Positions 12,140 to 24,013 of a DNA stretch of 64,000 bases are shown here, in pieces. Position numbers and translations under genes: made by a program. Source of the stretch: Prostheceraeus crozeri (taxonomy: Eukaryota; Platyhelminthes; Polycladida; Euryleptidae); assembly GCA_907163375.1 (NCBI GenBank), contig CAJQUW010002006.1, forward strand, positions 1 to 64,000, read 5' to 3'. The notes under the pieces were generated by a model. It was not told the DNA's origin and ran no database searches. It saw nothing but the letters and a program-made list of their open reading frames with translations. Position 1 is the stretch's first letter, and every line of letters starts with the position of its first letter.

Positions 12140-12385
12140 CTAGACATCATCAAAAATATCATTATGATACTGTCATTAATTTCTATGATAATGAAAACGA
12201 AAATATCATGGGAGTTAATGATAGTATCATAATGATATTTTTGATGATATCTGGTTTCAAAATATCATGGGATAATGACATTAATATCATGGCGATTAAT
12301 GATATCTAGTTTCAAAATATCATGGGGTTAATGACATTAAAATATCATGAAACTTGATGATACATTTCCTTAAGGGCACTGTCGA
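12140..12385 (-). repeat. ATGATATT-rich MITE-like element, copy 2 (reversed)
   Basis: Many AAATATCATGGG and TTAATGATAT words alternate. The right end, TTGATGATACATTTCCTTAAGG, is the reverse complement of the left end of the copy at 2545. The two short open frames over it are by-products of the repeat. Confidence 0.6.
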
Positions 12386-12479
12386 TGGTAAGCAGTAAAT
12401 TATGAAAGAGCTGTGTAATATTGGCAGAAAAAAGTATTAGGCCATTGCATGTCTCGGAGTGACCAAAGACACTGAATTA

Positions 12480-12870
12480 GGAGTTTTTTGGATTTGAAAT
12501 TGAACTAAAAACATATCATCTCAGCCAAGAAACTCTCAATAAGATCTCAACTTTTCATTGAGGACTTGGAGGGACTTGCATTATAATGCAGTCTATGAAC
12601 TGTCCGCCTGATTAAGATGCTTGTTCGCAATTCATTCCTTTTGATATCCAATGGTTTCATATTACGTATTAAGTGGCTTCGTCTCAATAATATATAAACA
12701 CAGGCAACTCTGCATTAATTAAATGCCCAATTTGCATACAGTTTCGATTTCATTAAATGAACTTGAGACGAGACCCACTACCTTTGAGGTATGCAAATTT
12801 CTATATTTTTGGAGAAATGTACACAAATTTGACTGATTATGATAGCAACATGGTCGAGATCTTCATGGTC
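12480..12870 (+). repeat. dispersed repeat family R, copy 3
   Basis: The segment from GCCAAGAAACTCTCAATAAG through AATTAAATGCCCAATTTGC to CATTAAATGAACTTGAGACG parallels the copies at 3100-3560 and at the window start. Divergence is substantial. Non-coding. Confidence 0.6.
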
Positions 12871-13315
12871 GATATTCTTTCCATTTCGGATTGCATCAGT
12901 TTGTCAAAAAGTTATTCAATTTTGCTCTCTACAAATGCTCTGTATGTCAATTGTTTTGAAAATAAAGGAAGCTTGGATGCATCTCGTTGTGTCTATGTTT
13001 TTCAAATAAAGATCATGCAGTAAATATTGCGCAATGATCAATGTCAAGAACGCAACGGATAGCATCTGCAAGTAATAGCAGAATGAATAAAGTAATTTAT
13101 TGCTCAAGAATCTACTACATGGTGGTAAAATGGAATAGTTTTGCTCCGAATGCATGAAGAAAAACTTCGCATTGACGCAAGACGATTTAGTATTACGGTA
13201 AATGCTGTGCAAAACTTGTGTAGACCTATTTCGAAAATGAAACCGTTTCCACTTTTCGTTCCGACCATTCAGAGGTCATAAAGTTGACTGCTACGAATTA
13301 GCAACACCCGGTCTA

Positions 13316-15199
13316 CACTGTGAATCGCTCGCTACTGATCGCATACGAAGGATGCATACCAAAATATGTTTTGGTCTATTTTTGTATCTATCTGTATGCT
13401 TTTTGTATGGTATTTCAAATGTGCATACTAAAGCCATACCAGCACTTAATGTTAAAGGAATTTCTGTCATTGTTAGATTGGATTTCTCTTCATAAACCAA
13501 CGACATCTAATACTATGTCCAATTTGAAATGCAGCTATCGATCTTTGCATCTATCTAAAGAGATATCCTTGCATCTATTAATTAAATATGTGGCAATGTA
13601 ATGCTATCGACAATTGTTCATCCGCTTGTCATCTGAATTCTCCATGATCGATTTCAGTTGACTCTCATTTCAAGTTAAGCTTTGTTGATGCCATGTGGTT
13701 GATATTGCGGCTGTGTTTAGGCTGTGGTGGATTCCTCTCTGCCCGAGAAGAAATATGAATGTTTACTTCTGAAATTGTCACAAAATACATGTACATTGAC
13801 TTTGGCAATTTTCAATGCTTTGTCAGGATCTACATGGTAATTTGTAAGGTTTGCATTGGAACGACTCATGGTGCATTTCAAATTTAGACTTTGCTTTCTA
13901 ATAATTTTCATTAGTTATTTTCATGACGATTCAACAGACTTACATCCAATGACTTTGAAAATTTAATGATTTTCATGCTATAAATTCGTGCAAACTTTTG
14001 AAGCACCTTCCCTGTAACAACTTAAATCTAATTGTGTTTTGTCATGATACACAGGATAATTTCCAAACCACACATTGCGAATTATTTGAGGTCCTTTTTG
14101 CAGGTTATAGACATACTAACGTCATAAACGTGGCAGTCTGAAAAATGAAGTTTCCAATAGACGCACGCATATACAATAGACAAACAAGCATTCCAAAATG
14201 AAAAGGCTACAACGGAAATTGTGTAATAAATTAATGAGTGGTTACTCAACAGCAGCCTAGTGAGCTGAACCGGAACGCTGTGATACCTTGATTGTTATAA
14301 AATATCATGCAAATAACTGATATTAAAATATTGATAAAAGCTTAATTTTCAGAAGTGCTAGCAATAATGAGAAACAGACTGTATATTTTTGACCATCCAA
14401 AAACTCCGAAAATCTTTAGCCTACACTATGAAAAAGATATCGGGGAAGTCAGCCAATTTTCATCAAAATATTCTGTCGCCTATTTGTTGAAACTCACGTT
14501 CAATTGTATTTCCGGAGGACTTCTGGTCAAAACTACCCACTTAAGAAAGTGGCTATGCATATCAAAATAACTTATGAATCATCCGTTTTCTCTTGGTATA
14601 ATGTTCATAAAATTGAATTACAACTTCCGAATTTTACAACTAAAATAATGTTGATTTAAGGCCTTATGTCAATAAAAATGGCTCTAATGTTTCATGGTGC
14701 TTAATACTGTTTTGTAAGTAGTGAGATAGTGACATTGAAGAGTCAAGCTTACATGCTGAATTCAATTTTAATACACGTAAGTCTAACATTTTAGATGTTC
14801 AAAAATATTTATGTGATAGAAAGCTGAAGTTAAATGTCGACAAGTCCAGACAGATGATAATTCCACATTGTCATGTTGTTGCTGATACGAACATTAATAT
14901 GAAGTTAGTCAGGCAAATTAAAATTTCGGGCATTTATTGGGAAGATTCGCTGACTTGGGATCTTCACTTCAATTACATCTTAAAAACTGCTGCTAAGAGA
15001 CTGTATGTTCTACGTGTTTTGAAGCCTTTTTTGTCAAAAAGTGAATTATTTAATGTTTATAACAGTCTCATTGTATCAGTATTCATGTACGCATCTCTGT
15101 AGTAGACATACGAGAATCTCGTATCAAAGGCTAGTTTCAAATTGCATGTGAATTTGGTATATGTTTGTATGTAATTTTCGTATCCAGCGATTTAAAGTG
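13316..15199 (+). mobile_element. TA-flanked TIR element CACTGTAAATCGCT family, copy A (composite)
   Basis: The left end CACTGTGAATCGCTC follows a TA. The right end is CAGCGATTTAAAGTG. Subterminal CATACGAAGGATGCATACCA and ATACTAAAGCCATACCAGC match copies B (37934) and C (45902). Copies B and C are about 1.0 kb. Copy A is 1.88 kb because about 0.9-1.1 kb of unrelated sequence, including a LINE fragment, sits in the middle. The element has no transposase and must have been moved in trans. The TA target site suggests a Tc1/mariner-like or other TA-specific source; this is inference. Confidence 0.7.
14790..15102 (+). pseudogene. LINE reverse-transcriptase C-terminal fragment inside copy A
   Basis: The open frame reads YLCDRKLKLNVDKSRQM, then ISGIYWEDSLTWDLHFNYI, then LKTAAKRLYVLRVLKPFLSK, ending in VYNSLIVSVFMYAS. 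This is the thumb region that follows the catalytic core in Jockey/CR1-like non-LTR elements. It is a short truncated piece with no catalytic motif. The same word pattern (RLHVIRTLKPYVCKAKLF) is found in the minus-strand LINE tail at 33.1-33.7 kb, so both probably come from one family. Confidence 0.7.
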
Positions 15200-16060
15200 C
15201 AGTTAAGGCCGCAAGGAATGCAAATGTGAATATATAATTTACAAATTTAGACTTTCCATGCATTCGCATAAGTGCATGGTATAGAAATCCAGAGTTTCGC
15301 CTTGTCTGGCACTACGACAACATCTTTTTACTGATCTAGGTCTATGTAGCAAAATAAAAAGAATAAAATGTATTCGTGAAAGTTGCCATACAGATGTTGC
15401 TTCATGGAGGCATTTTGTAATTTACTTTGTCAAATGATATTAAGTTTAAAGCGAAGTGATAATGACCATGATTCTTTACAAATACACTGCCAGTCACTGG
15501 ACGCTGATATCCTTCATACACTGTTTCCATGGCAAATCGTGTTTATGACGCAATTATATTCCAGCGGTAAGCACGAGCACGAGTTTATGTAGGAAACCAG
15601 GTCGAAAATGAAGCCTTCACAGATTTATCAACATTCTATGGCCACCACTCTATATATCTGTGTGTCTGCCAAGTCAGACATTCTTCTTGTCAGACTGGAA
15701 GACAGATGTAAATCCAATGGGAGGAAGATTGAAGTTTTTAGCAAAGTTACATGCTTTCTCTGATTGAGTGGGAATAATCAAATGCCACAATTTCTGGCAA
15801 CAAATGTCATCATTTTATTTGTTATCATCATTTTTCTGGTCGGTTTGTATGTGAAAAAGTATTTAAAAGTGAATAGTTTTGGATACAAATTAGACAAAAT
15901 GCTGTGTTTGCCGCTCTTAATCTGAAGAAAAATGATGGCATGAACTGAAGGCTTAGTACTGTTTACTTAATCAGGGAAAGCACCGAAAAATCTCATTGTT
16001 GCCTAACCTTCAGTCTATTTCCTTTTGGATCTACTTACATGAAGAATCGGGTTGAACTCG
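15200..16060. other. no gene supported
   Basis: Short frames only. Exons downstream of the minus-strand gene at 16-19 kb would be expected in this direction, but none is convincing beyond the possible terminal exon noted at 16061-16130. Confidence 0.4.
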
Positions 16061-16130
16061 CTAAAAGCGCAGATTCGCAATAGCCATCAGGTGTTCGTTA
16101 TCCTCAGAAAGTCTCTTGTGCCTACGTTCC
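16061..16130 (-). CDS. possible terminal exon of the minus-strand surface-protein gene
   Basis: On the minus strand an acceptor GTGTCTGCAG opens a frame reading ERRHKRLSEDNEHLMAIANL and stopping at TAG (16061-16063). It resembles a short basic and acidic cytoplasmic tail. Its phase does not directly fit the end of the exon at 16247-16633, so a membrane-segment exon would be needed in between. Weak evidence. Confidence 0.22.
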
Positions 16131-16246
16131 CTGCAGACACTCGCTCTGGGGCCCAACTAATGTACATTGATTTCACTGTGCATGTCATTTTTGCATGATT
16201 TCTATAGTGCATTTTGAAGATTCATTTTTATTGGTTGCATACTCAC

Positions 16247-16633
16247 AGCGTCTGATTGGCGGATCACTGCAATTGGTTGCCTGTACATAGATGATCAGCC
16301 TTTTGTACGTTGACCTGCCCGTTGTAATCAAGTCATCTCCCGAGGCAATGATACTGCGGTATGTCGTGGTGTTAGGTCCTACAGTCAGTTCATTTCGGGT
16401 TTCTTGAGGTAGATAACAATCAGAGAAAGTCGCTTTATTGTTATCATTCATTAGAAAGCACCTGGTTTCACCATCTAATGCATAACCATAATAAAATCTG
16501 TGATCTTGGTTGAATATCGTCCATGACGAGGTGTTTACAATCGCTGCAATGGTGTTCTCATAGGTTGGAGACATGATTTGAACAGAGAATGAGTGGAGTT
16601 TTGCCTCATTTCCATTTTCATATCTTAGCTGAT
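16247..16633 (-). CDS. exon b of an unidentified, probably extracellular protein (paralogous domain 2)
   Basis: The minus-strand exon lies between the acceptor TTTGTTTTTCAG and the donor CGCT/GTGAGT. It is 387 bp, exactly 129 codons, phase 1 at both ends. It encodes a domain of about 130 residues with the words TRCFLMN, FSDCYLPQ, LIIYVQATNCSDPP and a final RRC. Exon a at 18846-19220 has the same phase, length class and order of motifs (KRCYFI, ITHCY, LIIFTEED, VRYC), so the two arose by exon duplication. Conserved cysteines and N-x-S/T sites suggest a secreted or cell-surface protein. The family is not recognised. It is probably a host gene, since nothing links it to a mobile element. Confidence 0.55.
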
Positions 16634-18845
16634 CTGAAAAACAAAATATCGAACTTTGACATCAACTAGTAAACATGAGGGCTGCGCACGGCATGACCCG
16701 CGAGCTCAAACTTCTGTGGAGATGCTGCAGTAGCATGTTGCTGTCGATGTCATAATTGATCGATCCCCCGAATGGATTGATGCAGAACATATCATGGATT
16801 GACTACAAAGGCTAGTCTAAATACAGCCTATGTCAAGAAACGAAACCAAACATGTTTTATTTCTGACTGCACCCAGGAGTCGAATCGGAGGTAGAGAACA
16901 GCTTGCATCTTCTTCGCAAAGCTCTGCCGACTGCACAAAAGTGACACTGCATAGAATAGCAGCAATGGCTAGTCGTAATATCTCAAGAGCATGAATAAGT
17001 TAGTGTTTCTCAACCTCTACTTGTCGCGGACTAAGTGCTCACCACAGGTAAACTACGTGGACTAAGAATTATTTAAATAAATGCGGATCTATCATACCAA
17101 TGGCGTCTCTTTCATCACGCTGAAAAACAATTTGGTATTATTTCTCAAATTCAGTTTCTACAAATGATGTCACGTAAGTCCTGTACGAAGCTCGAATGAG
17201 CGTTAGATGTTCTTAGTAATAACGAAGTATTACGGTAGTTAGTTGCTAGTTGAACACTCGCACAGGTGCCCACGAGGCATGTACAGCGCAGACATTCTCT
17301 TTAGAATCATTTGGTTGGATAGATCCTATGTTTTGTTGTTAAGAATAGCTGAAGATTTGCTTTCGCGTGCTCTTTCGTAGGTCATCGATTCAACAATCAA
17401 CATATTCATGCACAGAGAAAGAAATTACGGATTTAAACAAATTTCGAACTACGGCAATGGACTGATCACGGACATAGGAGCCTAACAATTTTTGAATGTT
17501 CACAATAATGCTGAAATTAAGAATAAGTAGTGTGTAGCAGAAAAGAAATTTGATGAGAGTAAGTAAAAGACGACATTATATAGTATATGAAAGATTACAA
17601 AGCCGAGATAAACAAGAGATACACTAAATCAGACAGTCTCTAAAATAACCCAAATCAATTTTGGTCTCATTTGAAGAAGTCATTTTCTTAGTCCATATCG
17701 CCCTCCCTTTACAACTCTTCACTTCCAGTTATCTGCCCGGCCAATCAGCTTCATGTTTTTGGGATAGGCTGTGTGGTCTGCCTCGGCAACATACATGGGC
17801 AACTCAGATCTATCAATATCAACTTCATTCATCAACAGGGAGAGACCAAAGCAGTCCCTTCCGAACCAGTCAGCGCTTATTATTTTGTGTGCGTCATCAT
17901 TCCACGTCCTCAGTTCACATTTGTGCATTTTCTGTTTTAGATACTACTATGAAGGAATTTTGCGCTCAGAATCGACGATTCTTAGAAAACGGAGACATCT
18001 CCGCCATAGAGGTAGTTATCTGATATATCCAACGGTTCCCAATTACCGGTACATCAACTGTGACACAGACATGAGGGATTTCACCGGAGACTTCAGATGT
18101 CATTTTCCATAGATATCTAGATACTACCTGGATAGGAAAGTCAAAGATATTACTACCATAGAAATATTATCACAGTTTGATATTTACCGTAGATTGTACA
18201 CTTAGAACAAACCCTTCAATAGTTGGATCATGATTAATTTCACGAAGATTAAAAAGTCAAATTAAAAAGTGCGAGGAGCGATATCGTTGTCCAGAGACCG
18301 CAACGATCGAGGCAACGATGTCGTTCAGAGTACTGAAAAGGACTTTTTAATCGAATGAAGGTAGTTTATTTCTATGCATGCATCTCCATCTCGAACATGT
18401 TGGATATCTTAACGTCCTGTTTGTCAGCCATTCCATGACATTAAGAAGTCTATGGCCATACCTAGAAATGCATTCTATTTCTACCCATGGACTAGGAATA
18501 GACATAGGTCACTAGACATTGCAGAAGAAGACTTTTTGAATTCAAATTTGATCAGAATTTTACGTTGGTGTCCAGTATTTGTTGTTTTCTATTAGAAAAT
18601 CAAATAGCGACTTAAAATGAAAAGAACGGGAGAAATGATAATAAAAATAAAAACAATACGAAGATCGAATGAGTCAATTTTATAGAATATTGTCAGCTAT
18701 CTGACAGAAAACCAAAATACCGGTAATGTTGACAATTGTATAAATAAAAAGTCCTTAACTAATAATAATAAATCCGGCTAGGATGTGACATCATCAGGTC
18801 CTAGCCGTGGATGCCGGGAGACAAACGTGTGAAAGTTATACTTAC
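16634..18845. other. intron-like interval between exons b and a
   Basis: A frame on the minus strand at 17719-17928 (words CELRTWNDDAHKI and VAEADHTAYPKNMKLIG) and a plus-strand frame ending at 18112 (YRYINCDTDMRDFTGDF) both look slightly protein-like. Neither has splice borders that fit the neighbouring exons. I leave both as undecided. Confidence 0.4.
18247..18352. mobile_element. tiny inverted-repeat element
   Basis: Perfect 12-bp inverted ends GATTAAAAAGTC and GACTTTTTAATC bound 106 bp. The interior holds the inverted words CGATATCGTTGTC and GCAACGATGTCG. It could be a MITE or a simple foldback. It lies in the presumed intron. No target-site duplication is clear. Confidence 0.4.
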
Positions 18846-19220
18846 AATACCTCACTGGAACTTCACTTTCATCTTCCTCTGTGAAAATGATTAATCTTAT
18901 ATCCGTGTCGCTGCCTTTTGGTGTCAACAGATGATCGCCTTCTGAAATAACACTGCGATCAACATCTTCATCACCTGTGAGAGCAAATTGCCGGTCAAAG
19001 TTGTAGCAATGTGTGATATTAGCTGTACTATGATTGGTGATGAAGTAGCATCTTTTGCTTTCTTTCATGACGAAGTGGTAGTAGTTCCGGTTCGAGAAGA
19101 TAAACCAGAAATTCGAATCACTTATATTTTGAGCGAAAATGTCCCAGTACGTTGGAGTGGTAGAATTGACTGTGAAGGAGCTCCTCTCTACTGAGGTTTT
19201 GTTGACAACTCTCAGTTCGT
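18846..19220 (-). CDS. exon a of an unidentified, probably extracellular protein (paralogous domain 1)
   Basis: The minus-strand exon lies between the acceptor TATCATTTCAG (exon begins at 19220) and the donor TATT/GTAAGTATAA (exon ends at 18846). It is 375 bp, 125 codons, phase 1 at both ends. The product starts ELRVVNKTSVERSSF and includes WFIFSNRNYYHFVMK, the cysteine motifs KRCYFI and ITHCY, and LIIFTEEDESEVPVRY. Several N-x-S/T sequons (NKTS, NST, NIS, NHS, NIT) fit a glycosylated extracellular domain. It lies upstream of exon b in transcription order. The 5' part of the gene is not found; the huge minisatellite begins about 360 bp upstream. The frame stays open past the donor to 18778, but the GTAAGT and the match to exon b favour splicing. 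Confidence 0.55.
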
Positions 19221-19559
19221 CTGAAATGATAGAAGTTCCGTGTTAGTACTCTTCACAATAGCAGACAGGCATTTGGTGCATCTGACAGCGAAGAAATGAC
19301 AACGATTCTTATTATAAAGCATACTACCCTACACAATGTTCCTGACAGTAATTCGCTGTCCATTCTCTTCATTATCTACTGTAATTTACGAGAACAATGG
19401 AGGAATTGATTCCGCAAAAGAATTTCATAAACATTTTTAGCTGCTTCAGATGTGGAAATTTCAGCTTATCATTCGATTTCCAGAAATTGCAATCAAACGC
19501 GTTCACACTAGCACGATAGCAAAAAGATCGATAAATGCAATTCTAGAGGTGTGTTCACA

Positions 19560-22500
19560 CTGGAGCAATAACTGCAATTCTAAAGGTGCGCTCACATCTG
19601 TCAGGATAGCTACAGCTGTAGTGGTGCGCTCACACCAGCCAAGGATAGCTACAGCTGTAGTGGCTCCCTCACACCAACTAAGGATAGCTACAGCTGTAGT
19701 GGTCCCCTCACACCAGCCAAGGATAGCTACAGCTACAGTGGTCCCATCACACCAGCCAGGGATAGCTACAGCTGTAGTGGTTCCCTCACACCAGCCAGGG
19801 ATAGCTACAGATGCTGTGGTGCGCTCACACCAGCCAAGGATAGCTACAGCTGTAGTGGTCCCCTCACACCAGCCAGGGATAGCTACAGCTGTAGTGGTCC
19901 CCTCACACCAGCCACGATAGCTACAGCTGTAGTGGTTCCCTCACACCAGCAAGGGATAGCCACAGCTGTTGTGGTCCCCTCACACCAGCCACGATAGCTA
20001 CAGCTGTAGTGGTCCCCTCACACCAGCCACGATGGCTACAGCTGTAGTGGTCCCCTCACACCAGCCAAGGATAGCTACAGCTGTAGTGGTCCCCTCACAC
20101 CAGCCAAGGATAGCTACAGCTGTAGTGGTTCCCTCACACCAGCCAGGATAGCTACAGCTGTAGTGGTTCCCTCACACCAGCCAGGATAGCTACAGCTGTA
20201 GTGGTTCCCTCACACCAGCTAGGATAGCTACAGCTGTAGTGGTCCCCTCACACCAGCCACGATAGCTACAGCTGTAGTGGTTCCCTCACACCAACCAGGG
20301 ATAGCTACAGCTGTTGTGGTCCCATCACACCAGCCACGATAGCTACAGCGGTAGTGGTCTCCTCACACCAGCCACGATAGCTACAAATGTAGTGGTCCCC
20401 TCACACCAGCCAAGGATAGCTACAGCTGCAGTGGTCCCCTCACACCAGCCAGGATAGCTACAGCTGTAGTGGTCCCTTCACACCAGCCAGGGATAGCTGC
20501 AGCTGTAGTGGTCACCTCACACCAGCCAGGATAGCTACAGCTGCAGTGGTCCCCTCACACCAGCCAAAGAAAGCTACAGCTGTAGTGGTCCCCTCACACC
20601 AGCCAGGATAGCTACAGCTGTAGTGGTTCCCTTCACACCAGCCAGGGATAGCTACAGCTGTAGTGGTCCCCTCACACCTGCCACGATAGCTACAGCTGTA
20701 GTGGTCCCCTCACACCAGCCAAGGATAGCTACATCTGTTGTGGTCCCCTCACACCAGCCAGGGATAGCTACAGCTGTTGTGGTCCCCTCACACCAGCCAG
20801 GGATAGCTACAGCTGTAGTGGTCCCCTCACACCATCCAGGGATAGCCACAGCTGTAGTGGTCCCCTCACACAGCCACGATAGCTACAGCTGTAGTGGTCC
20901 CCTCACAACATCCAGGGATAGCTACAGCTGTAGTGGTACCCTCACACCAGCCACGATAGCTACAGCTGTAGTGGTTCCCTCACACCAACCAGGGATAGCT
21001 ACAGCTGTTGTGGTCCCATCACACCAGCCACGATAGCTACAGCTGTACTGGTTCCCTCACACCAGCCAGGATAGCTACAGCTGTAGTGTTCCCTTCACAC
21101 CAGCCAGGGATAGCTACAGCTGTAGCGGTCCCCTCACACCACCCAGGAGAGCTACAGCTGTAGTGGTCCCTTCACACCAGCCACGAGAGCTTCAGCTGTA
21201 GTGGTTCCCTCACACTAGCCAGGGATAGCTACAGCTGTAGTGGTGCTCTCACACCAGCCAGGGATGGCTACATCTGCTGTGGTGCGCTCACACCAGCCAG
21301 GATAGCTACAGCTGTTGTGGTCCCCTCACACCAGCCACGATAGCTACAGCTGTAGTGGTTCCCTCACACCAGCCAGGGATAGCTACAGCTGTAGTGGTCC
21401 CCTCACACCAGCCACGATAGCTACAGCTGTAGTGGTGCGCTCACACCAGCCAGGGATAGCGACAGCTGTAGTGGTCCCCTCACACCAGGCAGGATAGCTA
21501 CAGCTGTAGTGGTCCCCTCACACCAGCAGGGACAGCTGCAGCTGTAGTGGTCCCCTCACACCAGCCAGGATAGCTACAGCTGTAGTGGTTCCCTCAAACC
21601 AGGCAGGATAGCTACAGCTGTAGTGGTCCCCTTACACCAGCAGGGATGGCTACAGCAGTAGTGGTCCCCTCACACCAGCCAGGGATAGCTGCAGCTGTAG
21701 TGGTTCCCTAACTCCAGCCAGGGATAGCTACAGCTGTAGTGGTGCGCTCACACCAGCCAGGATAGCTACATCTGCTGTGGTGCGCTCACACCAGCCAGGG
21801 AGTAGCTACAGCTGCTGTGGTGCGCTCACACCAGCCAGGGATAGCTGCAGTTGCTGTGGTCCCCTCACACCAGCCACGATAGCTACAGCTGTAGTTGTGG
21901 GCTCACACTAGCCAGGGATAGCTACAGCTGTAGTGGTTCCCTCACACCAGGCAGGATAGCTACAGCTGTAGTGGTTCCCTCACACCAGCCAGGGATAGCT
22001 GCAGTTGCTGTGGTGCGCTCACACCAGCCAGGGATAGCTACAGCTGCAGTTGGGGGCTCACACCAGCCAGGGATAGCTACAGCTGTAGTGGTTCCCTAAC
22101 ACCAGCCAGTATAGCTACAGCTTTAGTGGTCCCCTCACACCAGCAGGGATAGCTACAGCTGTAGTGGTCCCCTCACACCAGCCAGGGATTACTGCAGCTG
22201 TAGTGGTTCCCTAACTCCAGCCAAGATAGCTACAGCTGTAGTGGTGCGCTCACACCAGCCAGGATAGCTAAATCTGCTGTGGTGCGATAACACCAGCCGG
22301 AGTAGCTCCAGCTTCTTTGGTGCGCTCACACCAGCCACGATAGCTGCAGCTTTAGAGGTTCCCTCACACCAGCCAGGATAGCTACAGCTGTAGTGGTGCG
22401 CTCACACCAGCCAGGGATAGCTGCAGTTGCTGTGGTCCCCTCACACCAGCCAGGATAGCTACAGCTGCAGATGTGGGCTCACACCAGCCAGGGATAGCTA

Positions 22501-24013
22501 CAGCTGTAGTGGTTCCTCACACCAGGCAGGATAGCTACAGCTGTAGTGGTCCCCTCACACCATCCAGGGATAGCCACAGCTGTAGTGGTCCCCTCACACC
22601 AGCCACGATAGCTACAGCTGTTGTGGTCCCCTCACACCAACCAGGGATAGCTACAGCTGTTGTGGTCCCATCACACCAGCTACGATAGCTACAGCTGTAG
22701 TGGTCTCCTCACACCAGCCAAGGATAGCTACAGCTGTAGTGGTCCCCTCACACAAGCCAGGGATAGCTACAGCTGTACTGGTTCCCTCACACCAGCCAGG
22801 ATAGCTACAGCTGTAGTGGTCCCTTCACACCAGCCAGGGATAGCTACAGCGGTAGTGGTCCACTCACACCATCCAGGATAGCTACAGCTGTAGTGGTCCC
22901 TTCACACCAGCCAGGGATAGCTACAGCTGTAGTGGTCCCCTCACACCACCCAGGATAGCTACAGCTGTAGTGGTTCCCTCACACCAGCCAGGATAGCTAC
23001 AGCTGTAGTGGTCCCTTCACACCAGCCACGGATAGCTACAGCAGTTGTGGTCCCCTCACTCCAGCCAGGGATAACTACAGCTGTAGTGGTGCTCTCACAC
23101 CAGGCAGGATAGCTACAGCTGTTGTGGTCCCCTCACACCAGCCACGATAGCTACAGCTGTAGTGGTTCCCTCACACCAGCCAGGGATAGCTACAGCTGTA
23201 GTGGTCCCCTCACACCAGCCACGATAGCTACAGCTGTAGTGGTGCGCTCACACCAGCCAGGGATAGCCACAGCTGTAGTGGTCCCCTCACACCAGGCAGG
23301 ATAGCTACAGCTGTAGTGGTCCCCTCACACCAGCAGGGATAGCTGCAGCTGTAGTGGTCCCCTCACACCAGCCAGGATAGCTACAGATTTAGTGGTCCCC
23401 TCACACCAGCCACGATAGCTACAGCTGTAGTGGTCCCCCTACACCAGCAGGGATGGCTACTGCTGTAGTGGTCCCCTCACACCAGCCAGGGATAGCTGCA
23501 GCTGTAGTGGTTCCCTAACTCCAGCCAGGGATAGCTACAGCTGTAGTGGTGCGCTCACACCAGCCAGGGATAGCTGCAGTTGCTGTGGTCCCCTCACACC
23601 AGCCAGGATAGCTACAGCTGTAGCTGTGGGCTCACACCAGCCAGGGATAGCTACAGCTGTAGTGGTTCCCTCACACCAGGCAGGATAGCTACAGCTGTAG
23701 TGGTTCCCTCACACCAGCCAGGGATAGCTGCAGTTGCTGTGGTGCGCTCACACCAGCCAAGGATAGCTACAGCTGCAGTTGTGGGCTCACACCAGCCAGG
23801 GATATCTACAGCTGTAGTGGTCCCCTCACACCAGCCAGGGATAGCTACAGCTGTAGTGGTTCCCTTACACCAGCCACGATAGCTACAGCTGTAGTGGTCC
23901 CCTCACACCAGCCAGGGATAGCTACAGCTGTAGTGGTTCCCTTACACCAGCCAGGATAGCTACAGATGCTGTGGTGCGCTCACACCAGCCACGATAGCTG
24001 CAGTTGCTGTGGT
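19560..24013 (+). repeat. giant minisatellite of about 39 bp, roughly 110 copies
   Basis: The unit is GATAGCTACAGCTGTAGTGG followed by TCCCCTCACACCAGCCAGG, 38-40 bp long. Its core CTACAGCTGTAG is a perfect 12-bp palindrome containing CAGCTG (a PvuII and E-box word). Variants alternate (TCCCC/TTCCC/TGCGC; CCAGGG/CCACG/CCAAGG). Because most units are 39 bp, all frames give long periodic frames on both strands (VVVPSHQPG, SYSCSGPLTPA), and these are not genes. The left edge grades into degenerate older units at 19480-19600. The right edge stops abruptly at LINE sequence at about 24014. Blocks at about 21.3-22.1 kb and 23.1-23.9 kb are near-identical. Confidence 0.95.

Noticed and set aside
17661-18112. 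Overlapping frames on both strands, some protein-like
   Set aside because: No fitting splice borders, no agreement with the phase of exons a and b, and both strands look equally plausible. Left undecided rather than called.
19450-23882. Many long open frames coding for repeats such as VVVPSHQPG and SYSCSGPLTPA
   Set aside because: They arise because the minisatellite unit is 39 bp (13 codons). They exist in several frames and on both strands and have no start context, splice sites or unique part.
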